Source: Sweltsa coloradensis (Eukaryota > Arthropoda > Insecta > Plecoptera > Chloroperlidae). Taken from it: 64,000 bases of DNA. Both the position numbers and the translations under genes were made by a program. How positions within the stretch are numbered: the first letter of the stretch is position 1; each line of letters begins with the position of its first letter. The notes beneath the pieces were generated by a model that was not told where the DNA came from, ran no database searches, and was given only the letters and a program-made list of their open reading frames with translations. Of the stretch, positions 12,780 to 47,997 are shown piece by piece. The stretch lies in NCBI GenBank assembly GCA_024449915.1, contig JAMZAV010000151.1:682001-746000 (forward strand). The letters are read 5' to 3'.

Positions 12780-12979
12780 TAATAGGCCTATAAGCCTCGT
12801 GCAGAATGATAGTTGCGTCTGCAGACTTAAGTTCTCAAATCACTAGCTAGATTGCTTTGGTAGGCCCTATGTGCCGTAAGCTAAATGTCGATCCTCATTG
12901 CTTTAAAATTTAAATGTATCAGAAAATTAATATTTTAACAAAATTATTGTATGCCAATGCAAGAAGTTAGTTAACCCAG

Positions 12980-13087
12980 ATCAAATCAGTCGAGGCACCC
13001 AGAACGCCCAGTGGATCAACTTCGGAAATTCCTTCAAGGAAATAGAACTAAACATTGTTTTGCCTAATTACATCCTTGCTTATGAGG
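12980..13087 (+). CDS. Candidate internal coding exon of an unknown gene
   Basis: A 108-bp segment is bounded by a possible acceptor (TTAACCCAG before 12980) and a good donor (GAGG followed by GTAAGT at 13088). One frame is open throughout and reads QISRGTQNAQWINFGNSF and then KEIELNIVLPNYILAYE. Base use is more coding-like than the AT-rich surroundings. The peptide does not match the expected first zinc finger of the downstream gene, so it is probably a separate or alternative exon, or an old gene fragment. I cannot name it. Confidence 0.35.
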
Positions 13088-14580
13088 GTAAGTCACAAGT
13101 GACATTTTTATTATTCTTAAATGCAATCCTTGACATTGTAAAAAATTCAGACGGTCATATTATGCACGCGTTTAAAAAATCGATCATATATGGTGCGTTC
13201 CGGCACTTCATTTTTTAGCAATACACCACTGCCCATAATATGTTAGTATAGGTACAAAATATGCCTTGTACAGCAAAATTTTACATTTTTATGGGAACAA
13301 CTCGTTCCAGAGTAGCTTTCTCACCAATTGTTAAACCTTTCTGCTTTGCATCAGATGACCTTTGACTTTCTACCATTTTGCACTTTGTCAAATACTCCAA
13401 ATATTTAAATTCTTCTTTTTCTTCTAAAATTCTCCATGGAGTCTAAAGTCTAAAGTTAAAATAATTGTGTCAGATAGCCTAACTCCAGCTGGCTCAAAAT
13501 CTTAAATGTCCTGCCAGAAAGAAAATGATCTATTTCTTTATACTAACTTGTTGAAGGTCAAGTGAGAGTTTATCCCAGTCTTCAATAGGAGGTACCGTAT
13601 AGCCGACAATGTTAGTGTTTACTTAAGCTTCCTATAATAGACTAAGCTTGTTGGAGTCTATGCTATTACATTTCGATAGGTAATAAAACAGTACATTTTA
13701 GTTCCATTCAAAAACTTACATGAAAAACATTCCAACAGGTCAGATAGTTAGGTATTTAATTTTCGAGTACTCTGACTAAAAATGGTGCTCCTATCTTGCC
13801 TGCTTACACCTCGCCTACTACGATTGTCACATACTATGAAGCCTCTTGGTGACTATATGGCTTCCACTGCAATTTAACGACTTATGTGTAAAGTCGCTTC
13901 AAAAGTACTCCACATGTGAAAGCTGCTTTTTTTTATAAATTGAACAACAACTTTCTGTTCTTGTAGCCACTTGCATCGTTGCTTATCTCTCGTTATGCTT
14001 ATATTAGTCTTGATCTACTAATCGTTGGTCAGTCAGAAGTTAAATAATTAAACATCAATCTATCAAAAAATACAAAAAATTGTCTAAATGCTACATTTGG
14101 CTGGCAGGCCTGCTAGGATATCCTCTGAAGCAGGCCTGCCCTACTTACAATGCCCTTTAGTCTTACGCCTAAATGATTTAGTAGTGATGAATCCTGACAT
14201 GCTCATGCTTTTTACTAGGTAGAATAATTCTATAGATCTAGGACCAATTTAAATAATTATTACAATTGTTGCTTTACTTTCGCTTCGCCACTGAATAGGC
14301 AAGGTAGCTCACAAGTACTGTCGAGTCATATGATTTACATGTGCTAACCAGAGAGACTAGATACTACATTTTGAGGCCAACTTCACACGCTTACAGGCTA
14401 AAATCGACTTAGCCAACAACCCTAAAAGTCGCAAAAGTACCATCTTCTTACCCATCATTTTCTCTAACATAACAATGCTCTGTTAGAATACATTAGCTCT
14501 TTAGAAGTGCCAAGTCAATAGATAGGCTAAGTAAATGTAGGTTCCAATTAGTAGTAAGTAGGACAAGTTGTGGTTGTTAC

Positions 14581-15023
14581 TAGGGATGCACATCGATACT
14601 TTTTTCATTATCGATTGTCAAAATAGTAATGTCATTATCGAATCGATATTATCATTAATATCGATACCGTATCACAAATAAAGCCTGTTCCGACCTATAA
14701 GTGGAACCTCAAGTGTGGCAAGTGTAAGTCAAAACAAAACAATCCTGTTCCGTTTACTACCTGGCTGTCTTCGATGTCATGTGTTTGGCTTCCGTTATCG
14801 ACTGATAGGTCAATCCCAAACATAAATCTTGAGTTTGACACCATCAGCCCTGCCAGTGCATGGCACAACGTGAGATAATCTCCTCTTTAGAGTTTAGTTC
14901 GTGCCACTATTGCCGAATTATTTGATATTTCGATAATCGATAATGAATTTTGGTTATCGATTATCGAAATAATATCCATTATTGATTATTGATTGATAAT
15001 ATCGATTATCGTGTGCATCCCTA
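14581..15023. mobile_element. hAT-like MITE, exact 8-bp target duplication
   Basis: The terminal inverted repeats are TAGGGATGCACATCGATA and its counterpart ending GTGTGCATCCCTA. The target duplication GTTGTTAC is identical at 14573-14580 and 15024-15031. Subterminal regions are packed with TATCGAT-type inverted motifs. No transposase frame is seen, so this is a non-autonomous 443-bp copy. Confidence 0.9.
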
Positions 15024-15663
15024 GTTGTTACACTTCCTTTCTCTATATAGTGTTCAATCTTCTCCAACGCTTTGCTTATTGCTCTCATCTGCTCTCATCA
15101 TCAGTTACTCCCATTTGATCCTTCTGGGAATGATTCCTCAAGCTGTACTGTATATTCCTGAAACGTTTATATTATTATAGGCTTAATACAATAGGCCTAC
15201 CTACTATTTTCTATGAGTAGGCAGACCTATATGGGGTCTGGGCATATTTGTAATTTTGTACGATTGATTTGAGAACATTAGGCTTCCGCTTACCTACATG
15301 CTTAAAGTTTAGCTCGGTTATTTAGCCTGTAGCTAATACGTATTTAAATAAATAAAAAAAAATGCTTACAGCAAATTCAAATTGTCACATCTAACTGATT
15401 TTCATTAGAGGTCTTTAATTTAAAGCGAACCAAGCCGTCAAGCCATCGTATAATTTGCCCAAGAAGCACCTTGCAGTGTGTGCAAGTCTAATTTTGCTAT
15501 TTAATAGCTTTGCATTGCGTTGCTGTGGTGTAGGGAATGTGCCCAACTCAAATTCTGTAGTATTTTTCAAGCAAACTTTCATGCAAACCGGTACTGTTTT
15601 GTGTTATTAAAACTTAAAAGTGGAGGCTTAGATCTACAAAAACCTTGTTTTGGAATGTTTCAG

Positions 15664-28396
<12,733 letters not shown>

Positions 28397-28919
28397 TGAC
28401 AGATGACGGTTGTATTACCGTTACTACTCGATGTACGTAGTTTCAGGGAATAAGTTTACTTTTCACTACTACCTGTACCGTTTGTTTTGTGCATATTGTT
28501 GCACTTTTTCCCCTTGTTTTCTAGTTTATAAACCTAATATGGTACTACTACTACTAGTTGCAATATTTGTTCATAAATACAACTATTATAGACCACCATA
28601 TTTAAGAATGGTAAAAAAAATATTTACAAGTTGATCTTTCACACTGCCTAATGATGTTAGACTTTTTTTTAGTTTTGATACAACACTTCTTGAATGAAGG
28701 AGAATTTTTCAAATTTGTTTACTGTGGAGCACAAAGGGTGATTCAATATGTGTCTTGTTGATCCAACAGGTAATTGGGTAACACACTATCACTTATGCAA
28801 TAGAACTGTATGTATGCCTACCGACTAATTGTGCTGTAATTGGGAAGCCATAAAAGCCACTATTGACTTTGATTAAGTTGCTCATTTTTTTGTTTAATTG
28901 AGAGTTTCTATGTATGTAA

Positions 28920-28925
28920 AATAAA
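28920..28925 (+). promoter_or_regulatory. Possible polyadenylation signal, proximal
   Basis: AATAAA lies 524 bases after the zinc-finger stop codon, followed by AT-rich DNA. A second signal lies at 29207-29212. Confidence 0.4.
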
Positions 28926-29206
28926 TATATAATTATTAATTATTGTTAATATGGAAAGCCTTGAATTGCATTTTTTCAGTTGTGTGGTATGACTTACCTA
29001 ATTGTTGCAGTGCAGTTTGACAGCTTACTATTATTTACCGAGTTTAAACAAAGAATAAATGACACCACTTATGTTTTTGATAAATATGTACTGTAAATAC
29101 GGTATGTTACCATTTTAAGGTAGCATTTTTTTTGTAAAGAAAAGAACTTTTTAATGTAGAAAGTTCTAAATTGCTACAAAGTGAAAGTTACGTTGAACAA
29201 AAATGA

Positions 29207-29212
29207 ATAAAA
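29207..29212 (+). promoter_or_regulatory. Possible polyadenylation signal, distal
   Basis: AATAAA in ATGAATAAAATAC is followed within 25 bases by TTTTATATCCC. Either this or the proximal signal could end the zinc-finger transcript before the hAT-like element at 29336. Confidence 0.4.
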
Positions 29213-29335
29213 TACTATGAGTGACTATTTTATATCCCTTTACTCCCCTGAATTGTGTGAATTCCTTTAAATTCCTAACACCTTCCTACTGTTGGAGATG
29301 CAGGTATAAATGATAATTTATTATTACCTTATTAG

Positions 29336-29682
29336 CAGAGGCAGGTATTTACGGTAAAAACTAAATTTTCACCGCTAAACACCGTAAATGAAAAATCATT
29401 TTCAACTCCTCAACACCATATTCACCGCTTTTGGTCAGAACAAAAGCAAAGATGCAAATAAGTTCCACCACAAATACATGCCTCTGAACTCTCATAACTA
29501 CATTTTATTGTAGTCTGTAATTCTTTTACAAGGTACCACACTCAAAATTTTCAAAACAAATCAGGGGGAGAGATATAGAGCTTTCAACTAAATGTTGAAT
29601 TATTTTCACCACCAATTCACCGCTTTTGGGTACGATAAAAACGAAAATTGACTCTTATTTTCACCCCTAATACCTGCCTCTG
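29336..29682. mobile_element. hAT-like MITE (CAGAGGCAGG ends)
   Basis: Terminal inverted repeats are CAGAGGCAGGTATT and AATACCTGCCTCTG. Flanks CTTATTAG (29328-29335) and CTTTTTAG (29683-29690) agree at seven of eight positions. The inside repeats TTTTCACC...CACCGCTTTTGG motifs and codes for nothing. Confidence 0.85.
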
Positions 29683-30004
29683 CTTTTTAGTATTGTATTA
29701 TTACCAAGTACAGCCTACGATTTGTCAAAAGCTTCAAACCAAATTTTCCGGCCATATAGGATACTTTATTACACTAATTGAGAAGTGCCTTGTAAGGCTA
29801 CTACATAATTAATATGTGCTATTCCTATTATAATAGCTCTTCTTATATTATAGTCATTTACTATAGGCCTATTTGGTCATGTATTTGAATTTATTCCTTA
29901 CTCCAAAACCACCAATTTTTTTGGCATATAGACTCTGCCCTCGAGTCAGCTAACTAATATACTACAGTAGTAAATCAAGATTTTGGGAAAGTGTGAACCC
30001 TAGC

Positions 30005-30435
30005 CAGTCTGGGCACGTTCCCCCAAAAAAGGAACTTTGAAAAGTTAAGTTACTTCTGCCTAAAAAGGAACTGGGACGTTCCTCAAAAGGAAATTATTTC
30101 CTTTCACGTTCCTTATACCATCACTGATTTAAACAATAGTACATGTGAAATGTGTTAATTTATCATTACTCTTATTTATTAAAGCGAGTCCCAGGCCATC
30201 TGACGAGGGTGGCGCCATTTTCGAAAACGCAAGATGTCGTTGATATTTTTCATACTGCAGTTTACGATAACGGGGATTACGACGGCGAAAGGAACTTATT
30301 GAGGAATGTTAAATCGTTCAAAGTTTCACGAATTTAATGTCAATTGACATTACATAGTTCCTGTTCTAATTAAAGGAACGTCTAAAACGCTTCACAAAAG
30401 TTCCTGAAAAAGAAACGTGTTCCTCCCCAAGACTG
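30005..30435. mobile_element. hAT-like MITE (CAGTCT ends)
   Basis: It starts CAGTCTGGGCACGTTCC and ends GTGTTCCTCCCCAAGACTG. Flanks ACCCTAGC (29997-30004) and ACTCTAGC (30436-30443) agree at seven of eight positions. Repeated AAAGGAACTT-type motifs fill both ends. The open frames at 30152-30337 and 30366-30617 fall in or across it and are not gene-like. Confidence 0.82.
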
Positions 30436-31484
30436 ACTCTAGCCGTTTGTAAAACGGAACTGATGGCTTCTAAAATAAAATATTGTTCATTATAATTTTG
30501 GTGTTGAAGGTTGCATGTCCACCAAACTCTCCGTATGCAGTGGCACTGGTCTGAAGCATGTGGCTCTATGATGATGTGGGTACCAATCCTGCATTTAAGG
30601 CATGAAATCGTCCACAATCGTCATGTGTCGTCTCAAATAACCTTGGTGCATTAGTAAAGATGTTAATTTTTATTTAAATTCGGTTCTCTAAAATATGCGA
30701 GCAACTAATTCTGGAATGAGAAATTTAATTTATTCTTTACTATTTTTTTCATACTCTACTATTGTGACTTGATTGGCAATGTATGTATTGCAATGAGAAT
30801 CCACATTCAAGTTGCAGTGTATTCAAGTTTTCTCTATATTCTAGTAAGCTAATGACTACTAAAACAATGCAGTAATATAGCCTGGCCCTTATGCTGATGA
30901 CTTGGGGAATTCATATTTATTTTGGAGATTGTATCTTCATTTCTTACGTTCTACAATTATTTACATTTTGCAGGCACAAATACTGTCTTTGTACCGCCAA
31001 ACTGCTTATGCCAATTCCAAATATGTCTTCCCAAAGTCAAAAGTACCGTCCGTAAGTGTAAGTTATAAATAATATAAAAACTAGTTATCCATATCATATT
31101 ATGCTTTAGCATTTTATGTCAAGTTGCAACTGAGAGCATGAGAAAAACTGAGTTTAGTTTTTTGGGGGTGGGACATGCAGCCTTTGTAGTGCTCAGTCCA
31201 GTATTCTGAATTCTCTCATGCGTGATATTTATACTGTTCTTGTATTGAGGTTGTAGGTGGAAGTAATTGTGATTTATTTTTGGTATAAAAAAGTTCTAAA
31301 TTTAATTGTGCAATTCAAATTTCCACTAATATATATTATTTTGAAGGTATGAAATGTATTTTATTTATGGGGTTCTGCTGTAGTGTCATCTCAAAAAATA
31401 CAAACTTTACTGCATCTTTAATTGAGCCTGTACTAAAAAAAAAAAAAAAAAAAACAAACTATAAATAATAACTACAGAAAGGGA

Positions 31485-31604
31485 CTTAGTTTCACTTTAA
31501 TTTTTTTATTTAAGGAACTAAATCTTTTAAAAGTTCCCTTTCAAAAGGAACTTCTGCAAGTATAATGGTTCCATTAAAAAAGGAACTCGTTGCTCCCCAC
31601 CCAA
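31485..31604. mobile_element. Partial copy of the CAGTCT MITE family
   Basis: AAAAGTTCCCTTTCAAAAGG, AAAAAAGGAACTCGTTGCTC and CACCCAAGACTG match the right end of the 30005-30435 element. The left end is missing or lost in an A-run near 31435-31455. Confidence 0.65.
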
Positions 31605-31613
31605 GACTGATTC

Positions 31614-31800
31614 CGGAGGTCATGGTCAAATCCTACCACCGGCAATCCTGACTAGACATTTTTCGAGGGGCTTGAATGCCCTTGTGCATTCCATTCACAA
31701 CTATCCAAAGTCCAGCATTCCATTCACAACTATCCAAAGTCCAAAATACCTAGTTGAACACCTGAAGTGGGGCTTACATTTTTACACCCTTGGCAGGTTA
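31614..31800 (+). mobile_element. tRNA-derived SINE, copy 1
   Basis: It begins with a degraded B-box (GGTCATGGTCAAATCCTACC). The body CATTCCATTCACAACTATCC and TACCTAGTTGAACACCTGAA also occurs, diverged, at 59868-60105. A short internal duplication repeats CATTCCATTCACAACTATCC. Confidence 0.6.
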
Positions 31801-31938
31801 CCCTCAAATTTTAAAAAATAATTACATATGAACCTATACAATCAATGGATGGATTCAACTAGAAATTAAAAAGGTACGTGTAGAAGACGTTGCATGTTCT
31901 GCCCTTGATTTCTTCTGCCTGTCAGTGTATACGCATTG

Positions 31939-32724
31939 CGGGCACTTGTTTGAGGTGAATCTATTGGCCTAAGGATTTATTTTAAAATTTAGTTAAACAA
32001 AATAATTGACACAGTTTTATCAATAAATCATCTAACATTGCCAAAACTATTTTTTATTTATTTTTGGGTTGAGCAGTACGCCCAATATAGACGATTATAG
32101 TGAAATTTATGACGTATACCCCGGACATATTCCTGCTCATAATTTTTGGGTTAGAAGGCTAATTTTTGTTTCTATTTGTAACAAAATAATTGTGCAATTA
32201 TTGCTCTTGTCTACAAACTGACATCCTCTGATTTTTTTCTCGTTTATATCTTGCATGGTACAAAGTTGGTATTTGTAGTATTACTATTATAGTATGTAGT
32301 TTTAGGGCGCTTTAACAGCTAAGATTTTTCGCGCCTCCAAGATAAAACAATTTCTATAAGTGTGAGTTACCACCATGTATACTTCTTTCCAAGGGGATGA
32401 ACGTAAGGGTTGACGCGGGGGGACAAAGGGCCGGCGGAAGATATTAATGGGGGGGGGGGGGGGGATTTAAGTATGTCAGTTCGTAGACAAGAGTATGTGT
32501 TACAAATAGAAACAAAAATTAGGAGCAGGAATATGTCTGGGGTATAGGTACGTAAAAAAATTCACCATAATCATCTACTATATTGGGCGTACCTCTCAAG
32601 CAAAAAATAAAAAATAGTTTTTCAATGTCGGATGATAATAATTGATAAACTATGTCTGTTGTTTTGATAAACTAATGTTTAGGAAAATTTTCATTGACAG
32701 CCGATAGATTCACCACCTGTTTGC
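31939..32724. mobile_element. Foldback element with ~235-bp arms
   Basis: The left arm (about 31939-32180) and right arm (about 32497-32724) are inverted copies sharing GGTGAATCTAT, CTATTTTTTATTT, ACGCCCAATATAG, ATATTCCTGCTC and TTTTTGTTTCTATTTGTAAC. The loop holds a G-run near 32452 and no gene. I could not identify a target duplication. Confidence 0.7.
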
Positions 32725-34506
32725 CAACAAAACCATTATTGTTGGGTTTATATAAAATGTTTTTGAGATACTACAAGACCCATTCTAGATAATATGTGCA
32801 ATAGAATGCAGAGTGCAGAGCGAGTCCTCATGTGCGACGTGGCACGCAAGAATTCATATTTATTTTATAACACTTTGTCTTCACTTTTCTTGTAACAAAC
32901 TCCATCTTTTAGAATGGTGCATGTCACGGGAATGGATAATTTGCATGAGGCCTATGGCAATTATTTAGGCCTCTACCACTTATAGCATATCTTATCAGTA
33001 TCACTATGATATCTCGCCGATTTGACAAGTAGGTATTTCTTCATATTTTGCTTGCTACAAACAACCCACATAAATTATTAAATTGGGTGCATGTTAGTTA
33101 GTAGTGTCTTCTGTCACCACTTGCAGAGGCCTACGTAAAATATTGACTGTAAATAAATGTTTTGTACCTTGTTTTTGGTTTCAAGAGAACCTTCATACCA
33201 TGTGCATATAAGGTAGTGTAAATAAACATATCAGACTTACTTCTTAAACAGACGTTTTATTAGAATTGTATTGTACTCTCATGAATAAAATTGAATAAAC
33301 TTGCATAATTGTCCAGAAATGAGATGTATTAACAGTGAAGGAAACTTCATGCATAAAATACAACGTGTAACTGCTGATATTATCACGAAATTAACGTTGT
33401 TTAACTAAATATATAAATTAATATTCCCACATGTTTGGGCATATAAAATGTATACTTTAATCTGTCATGTTAGGTGAGATTGTGAATGTTTTGTTTGTTT
33501 GGACTATCTATCTTGTTTTGCTGCATGCCATTCACAGATGCATGCGTATCACATTCTTAATTTATTATGCTTAATAGTTTGACGACATTTACAACTCAAA
33601 ACACTTAATGTTGTCACACAGTTTGTATGATGAGAACGAGAGGTGTAAGCCCATGTTATGTACAGAATATAATAAATATGTAAACACCTTCTAGGTCCAG
33701 AATTCAAGCTAACAAACTGTGCATGTATGTAATGAACTGTGTGCTTTAGTACCTAGTGTGTAAAACCAATCTGGCACTCGTTGACTACCTGTTGAAACAT
33801 ATTTTGAACTACGCGCGCGTAACGTAGTCAAGATTGTGCTGCACTCCGGCAACCGTTTATCGAACTATTGAGTGGCCAGCAAACTGTAATTTTATTGCAT
33901 TTACCCCTTTCTGATAACCGCGGAGTATCTTGTAAAAAAAATCAAACGCATATAATATTTCGGAAACTATCTACAACCTTCTATAAGCAATCGATTCAGT
34001 CGTTGAGCGTGTTCTGTCGATTGTACTTGGCGGGAAATGTCTATGAGTGGAGGGTAGATTGAATAGAGTGGATTGTGTCAATATGTGGGTTTGTGCAGAG
34101 ACTGAACAAAACCGTTGATAAAGTTACAAATTTGAGAGTATAATCCTGAATTCTTGTGTAAAATCTCGCATTTAAATTTAGCATTGTTATTGTATAAAGT
34201 GTCGATGGAATCGGTGATGTATTCACATGTTTGGAAACCAAATCGTCTATAATTTAAACAATATTTTCAAATTTCGTTCAACTCGCACTCTCTTCAACTC
34301 ATTTCAATAACAAACACAAATGAAGGTCCTTGGATTCCCCTACACTGTCTCGTCTAGTATGTATACACACTTTCAGCCAGCTCCTGTAGATTGCCTGTTC
34401 TTACAGCCTGCTTGTTGATATGGTTTGTTTTTTAGGCCTGCCTTGCGACGAACATGGCAATAGCATGGTTGATGCATGATGATGAGCCACACTAGTTCCA
34501 CCACTG
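32725..34506. other. Intergenic DNA between convergent genes
   Basis: No gene is recognised. It should include the 3' untranslated region of Pax6. Minus-strand AATAAA-type signals (TTTATT on the plus strand) occur near 33248, 33560 and 33885, without enough context to choose one. The open frame at 33868-34062 is unsupported. Confidence 0.5.
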
Positions 34507-44981
<10,475 letters not shown>

Positions 44982-45864
44982 CTGTAACACAAGCACACGC
45001 TCGGTCGGTAAATCCTTACAAATTGTGTTTATTACAGCCAACGGCATTAAACATTGTCTATGGCATTTAACACACAAAATATTAAAAACAGGTATACAAC
45101 AAAGTTAATTAGTAACCACACGAAACTTAGAAAGGTCAGAATAGGAATCATCAATGTATTTTCATTTGTTTCTTCGCAAGTCACAATTACATTTTCTAGG
45201 TAATATATTATTGATCATCATATTGGATAATATTTCGAAGAGCAAATTTGTCGTGACACTTTTTTGTTTGTTTTTAATAAAAGTATATGTCTCAATATAA
45301 ACCAATGAACTTGTCCGATGAAAGCCCTGTTTTTCCAATCGGATTAGGCCTATGGGTTTAGGCGTTGTCTCTCCGGATAATATGTTAACGTAGCGGATAT
45401 ATAGAAATTAATGTTAATAGATTTGAGTTTCTGCGTATTTTTATAATCTTTCGAGATCATTCCATAGGTGATAACAAAATCCAATGTTGATGTTACAGTT
45501 GTACATTTTGTTTTTATTCAACGAAATTTCCCACTTCTTGGTTTTTATTATGCCTGAAATATGTAGATACGAAGCTAAGTTGTCAGTCCTATTCCAAGTT
45601 TTGCCCATTCAAGTAGCTGTATATTTCAGAAAGGAATTGCCAAGGAAAATCCGAGTTAAGTTTCGCCATTTTCTTATGTCGTCATTTTCCCCCCGTAAAA
45701 AGTGTGGTTCCGTGTGCGTCGCTTGTTATCAGGTTCCCATTAGGCGTCGGTATGCGACGCTAGGCGCTAGGCGCGGTGTGCGTCCAACTGGAAACGGGAG
45801 ATAGGGCGAGAGAGACAGAGAGAACATATTATTATAAGCCATTAGAATGAGAAAGATGGATGAA

Positions 45865-45903
<39 letters not shown>

Positions 45904-46649
45904 AGACGCGGCAATACGTTGGCGAGAGATAGAACGGAATTTTTAGTTTTACAGGGAGGACCAATTTTTTGTCGTTTTTTTCTCTTGTTGTGATTTTCAA
46001 AACAAGGTAGATAAAAAATATTTTGTAAGATGTAAGGCTTATCGAATGTCTAATGTGTGGGTTATTATTATGTGAAGCTCTAGTTGATTAATATGAAGAC
46101 TTTGAACAGTGTTTAAAACTTGATTTATAAATTAGTTTATTCAATTGTGTTTTTCTTTCCTTATTGTAATTTCTAGTTTATTTACATTTAAATTAATAAT
46201 TAATGCGACGATGTTACTAGTCAACCGTATAATTTAGATTGATGCCAGCCATAATAACTCATACCAAATTAAGCTACTTATTCTCTGTGGTACTTAGAAC
46301 ACCCCCAATAATCTGAAAGTATCTTGATCATCGTGCTTCGGCCATAGGGAAATTAAATTTTCTAATGAGACGACTAAATAAATCTAAATTCTGAACTATT
46401 ATTCATTCAAAAGGCTTTTTTTTCAAATCATGTTACATTTTTGTAATATTTAATTCTACATTTAGCTCAGCAAAAATAACTTGGAAAATAACTTTCAGAA
46501 GAAGTTATAATGATATAATCATATCGACAGTTGCTTTTAGAATATTCTCCGTAAGTTTAATTCGTAAAATAAACAAATTTTTATAAAGTAACCAGAAATA
46601 AAATTCAGTGCACAGCGATAAAATATATTTGATAGCCAAGTTTCTTTCT
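44982..46649. other. Upstream Pax6 intron or flank, no gene seen
   Basis: Mostly AT-rich DNA. A GA/AG microsatellite lies at about 45870-45900. A GC-richer patch at 45715-45800 repeats GGCG/CGCTAGGCG motifs. The frame at 45484-45804 has no recognisable domain. Confidence 0.5.
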
Positions 46650-47997
46650 TCGATGTCCCCGTTAAGTTTCGTCATTGCACCCTTCACCGAGGGTTTGTCA
46701 CCCCTGTCTCTGGCGCGCTTACTCCCGGAGAACCGGCTCCTGATAAGAGTACAGCATCCCAATCTGTGCTTTACGAACCTCATCAGATATAGCGAGTCGT
46801 ACTCTTTGCTTCCGCTGTATACATTGTACTCGTTTATATAACCTAGTGAGCGCAGGTTGAACACATTTGAACACGGCCATGTCAAACTGATTGCCCCGTT
46901 AAGTTTCGTCATTGCACCCTTCACCGAGGGTTTGTCACCCCTGTCTCTGGCGCGCTTACTCCCGGAGAACCGGCTCCTGATAAGAGTACAGCATCCCAAT
47001 CTGTGCTTTACGAACCTCATCAGATATAGCGAGTCGTACTCTTTGCTTCCGCTGTATACATTGTACTCGTTTATATAACCTAGTGAGCGCAGGTTGGACA
47101 CATTTGAACACGGCCATATCAAACTGATGCCCCCGTTAAGTTTCGTCATTGCACCCTTCACCGAGGGTTTGTCACCCCTGTCTCTGGCGCGCTTACTCCC
47201 GGAGAACCGGCTCCTGATAAGAGTACAGCATCCCAATCTGTGCTTTACGAACCTCATCAGATATAGCGAGTCGTACTCTTTGCTTCCGCTGTATACATTG
47301 TACTCGTTTATATAACCTAGTGAGCCCAGGTTGGACACATTTGAACACGGCCATGTCAACTGATGTCCCCGTTAGTTTCGTCATTGCACCTTTCACCAGT
47401 GTCACCTGCGCTGGCAGCTTACCAGGAAAACCGCATCTGTAGGTTACAGCATCCAATCTGTGCTTTAACGAACCTCATCAGGAATAGCGAGTCGTACTCT
47501 TGCTTCCGCTGTATCATTGTACTCGTTTTGAACTAGTGGCCAGTTGACACATGTTGAACACGGCCATGTCAACTGATGCCCGTTAATTTCGTCATGCAAC
47601 CCTTCAGAGGGTTGCAACCTGATAACATAGCGCGGTTATCATGGCGGCCTGAAAAGTTCACATTCCCAATCTGTGTTTACAACTTCATTCAATGATAGAG
47701 TCGACTCGTTGCATTCGCTGTTAATTGTAAATCGTTTATATAACTATGGCAGTTGGTCTACATTTGAACCGGCTGTCAAATGATTGCCCCCGTTAAAGAT
47801 TCAGTCATTGCACCTTCACCGAGTTGTACCTGTCGCATGCGCGTTACTCCGGATACCGGCTCTGATAAGAGTAACAGCATCCCAATCTGTGCTTTACGAA
47901 CCTCATCAGATATAGCGAGTCGACTCTTTGCTTCGACTGTATACAATTGTACTCGTTAATAACACAGTGAGCCCAGGTGGACACATTGACTCGGCTA
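46650..47997. repeat. 237-bp tandem satellite, six units
   Basis: Units start near 46661, 46898, 47135, 47371, 47582 and 47792, each with CGTTAAGTTTCGTCATTGCA, TCCCGGAGAACCGGCTCC, CATCAGATATAGCGAGTCG and TTGTACTCGTTTATATAACC. The first three units are nearly identical and exactly 237 bp (79 codons), so both strands show long open frames (minus strand 46505-47359, 284 codons). The last three units are shorter and have many single-base losses. I find no recognised protein domain. Confidence 0.9.

Noticed and set aside
15520..15663. ATG-initiated extension upstream of the first zinc-finger exon
   Set aside because: The acceptor at 15662-15663 and homology begin exactly at 15664; the upstream part is intron.
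46505..47359. 284-codon minus-strand frame as a protein gene
   Set aside because: Entirely three satellite units whose length is a multiple of three; the opposite strand is open as well.
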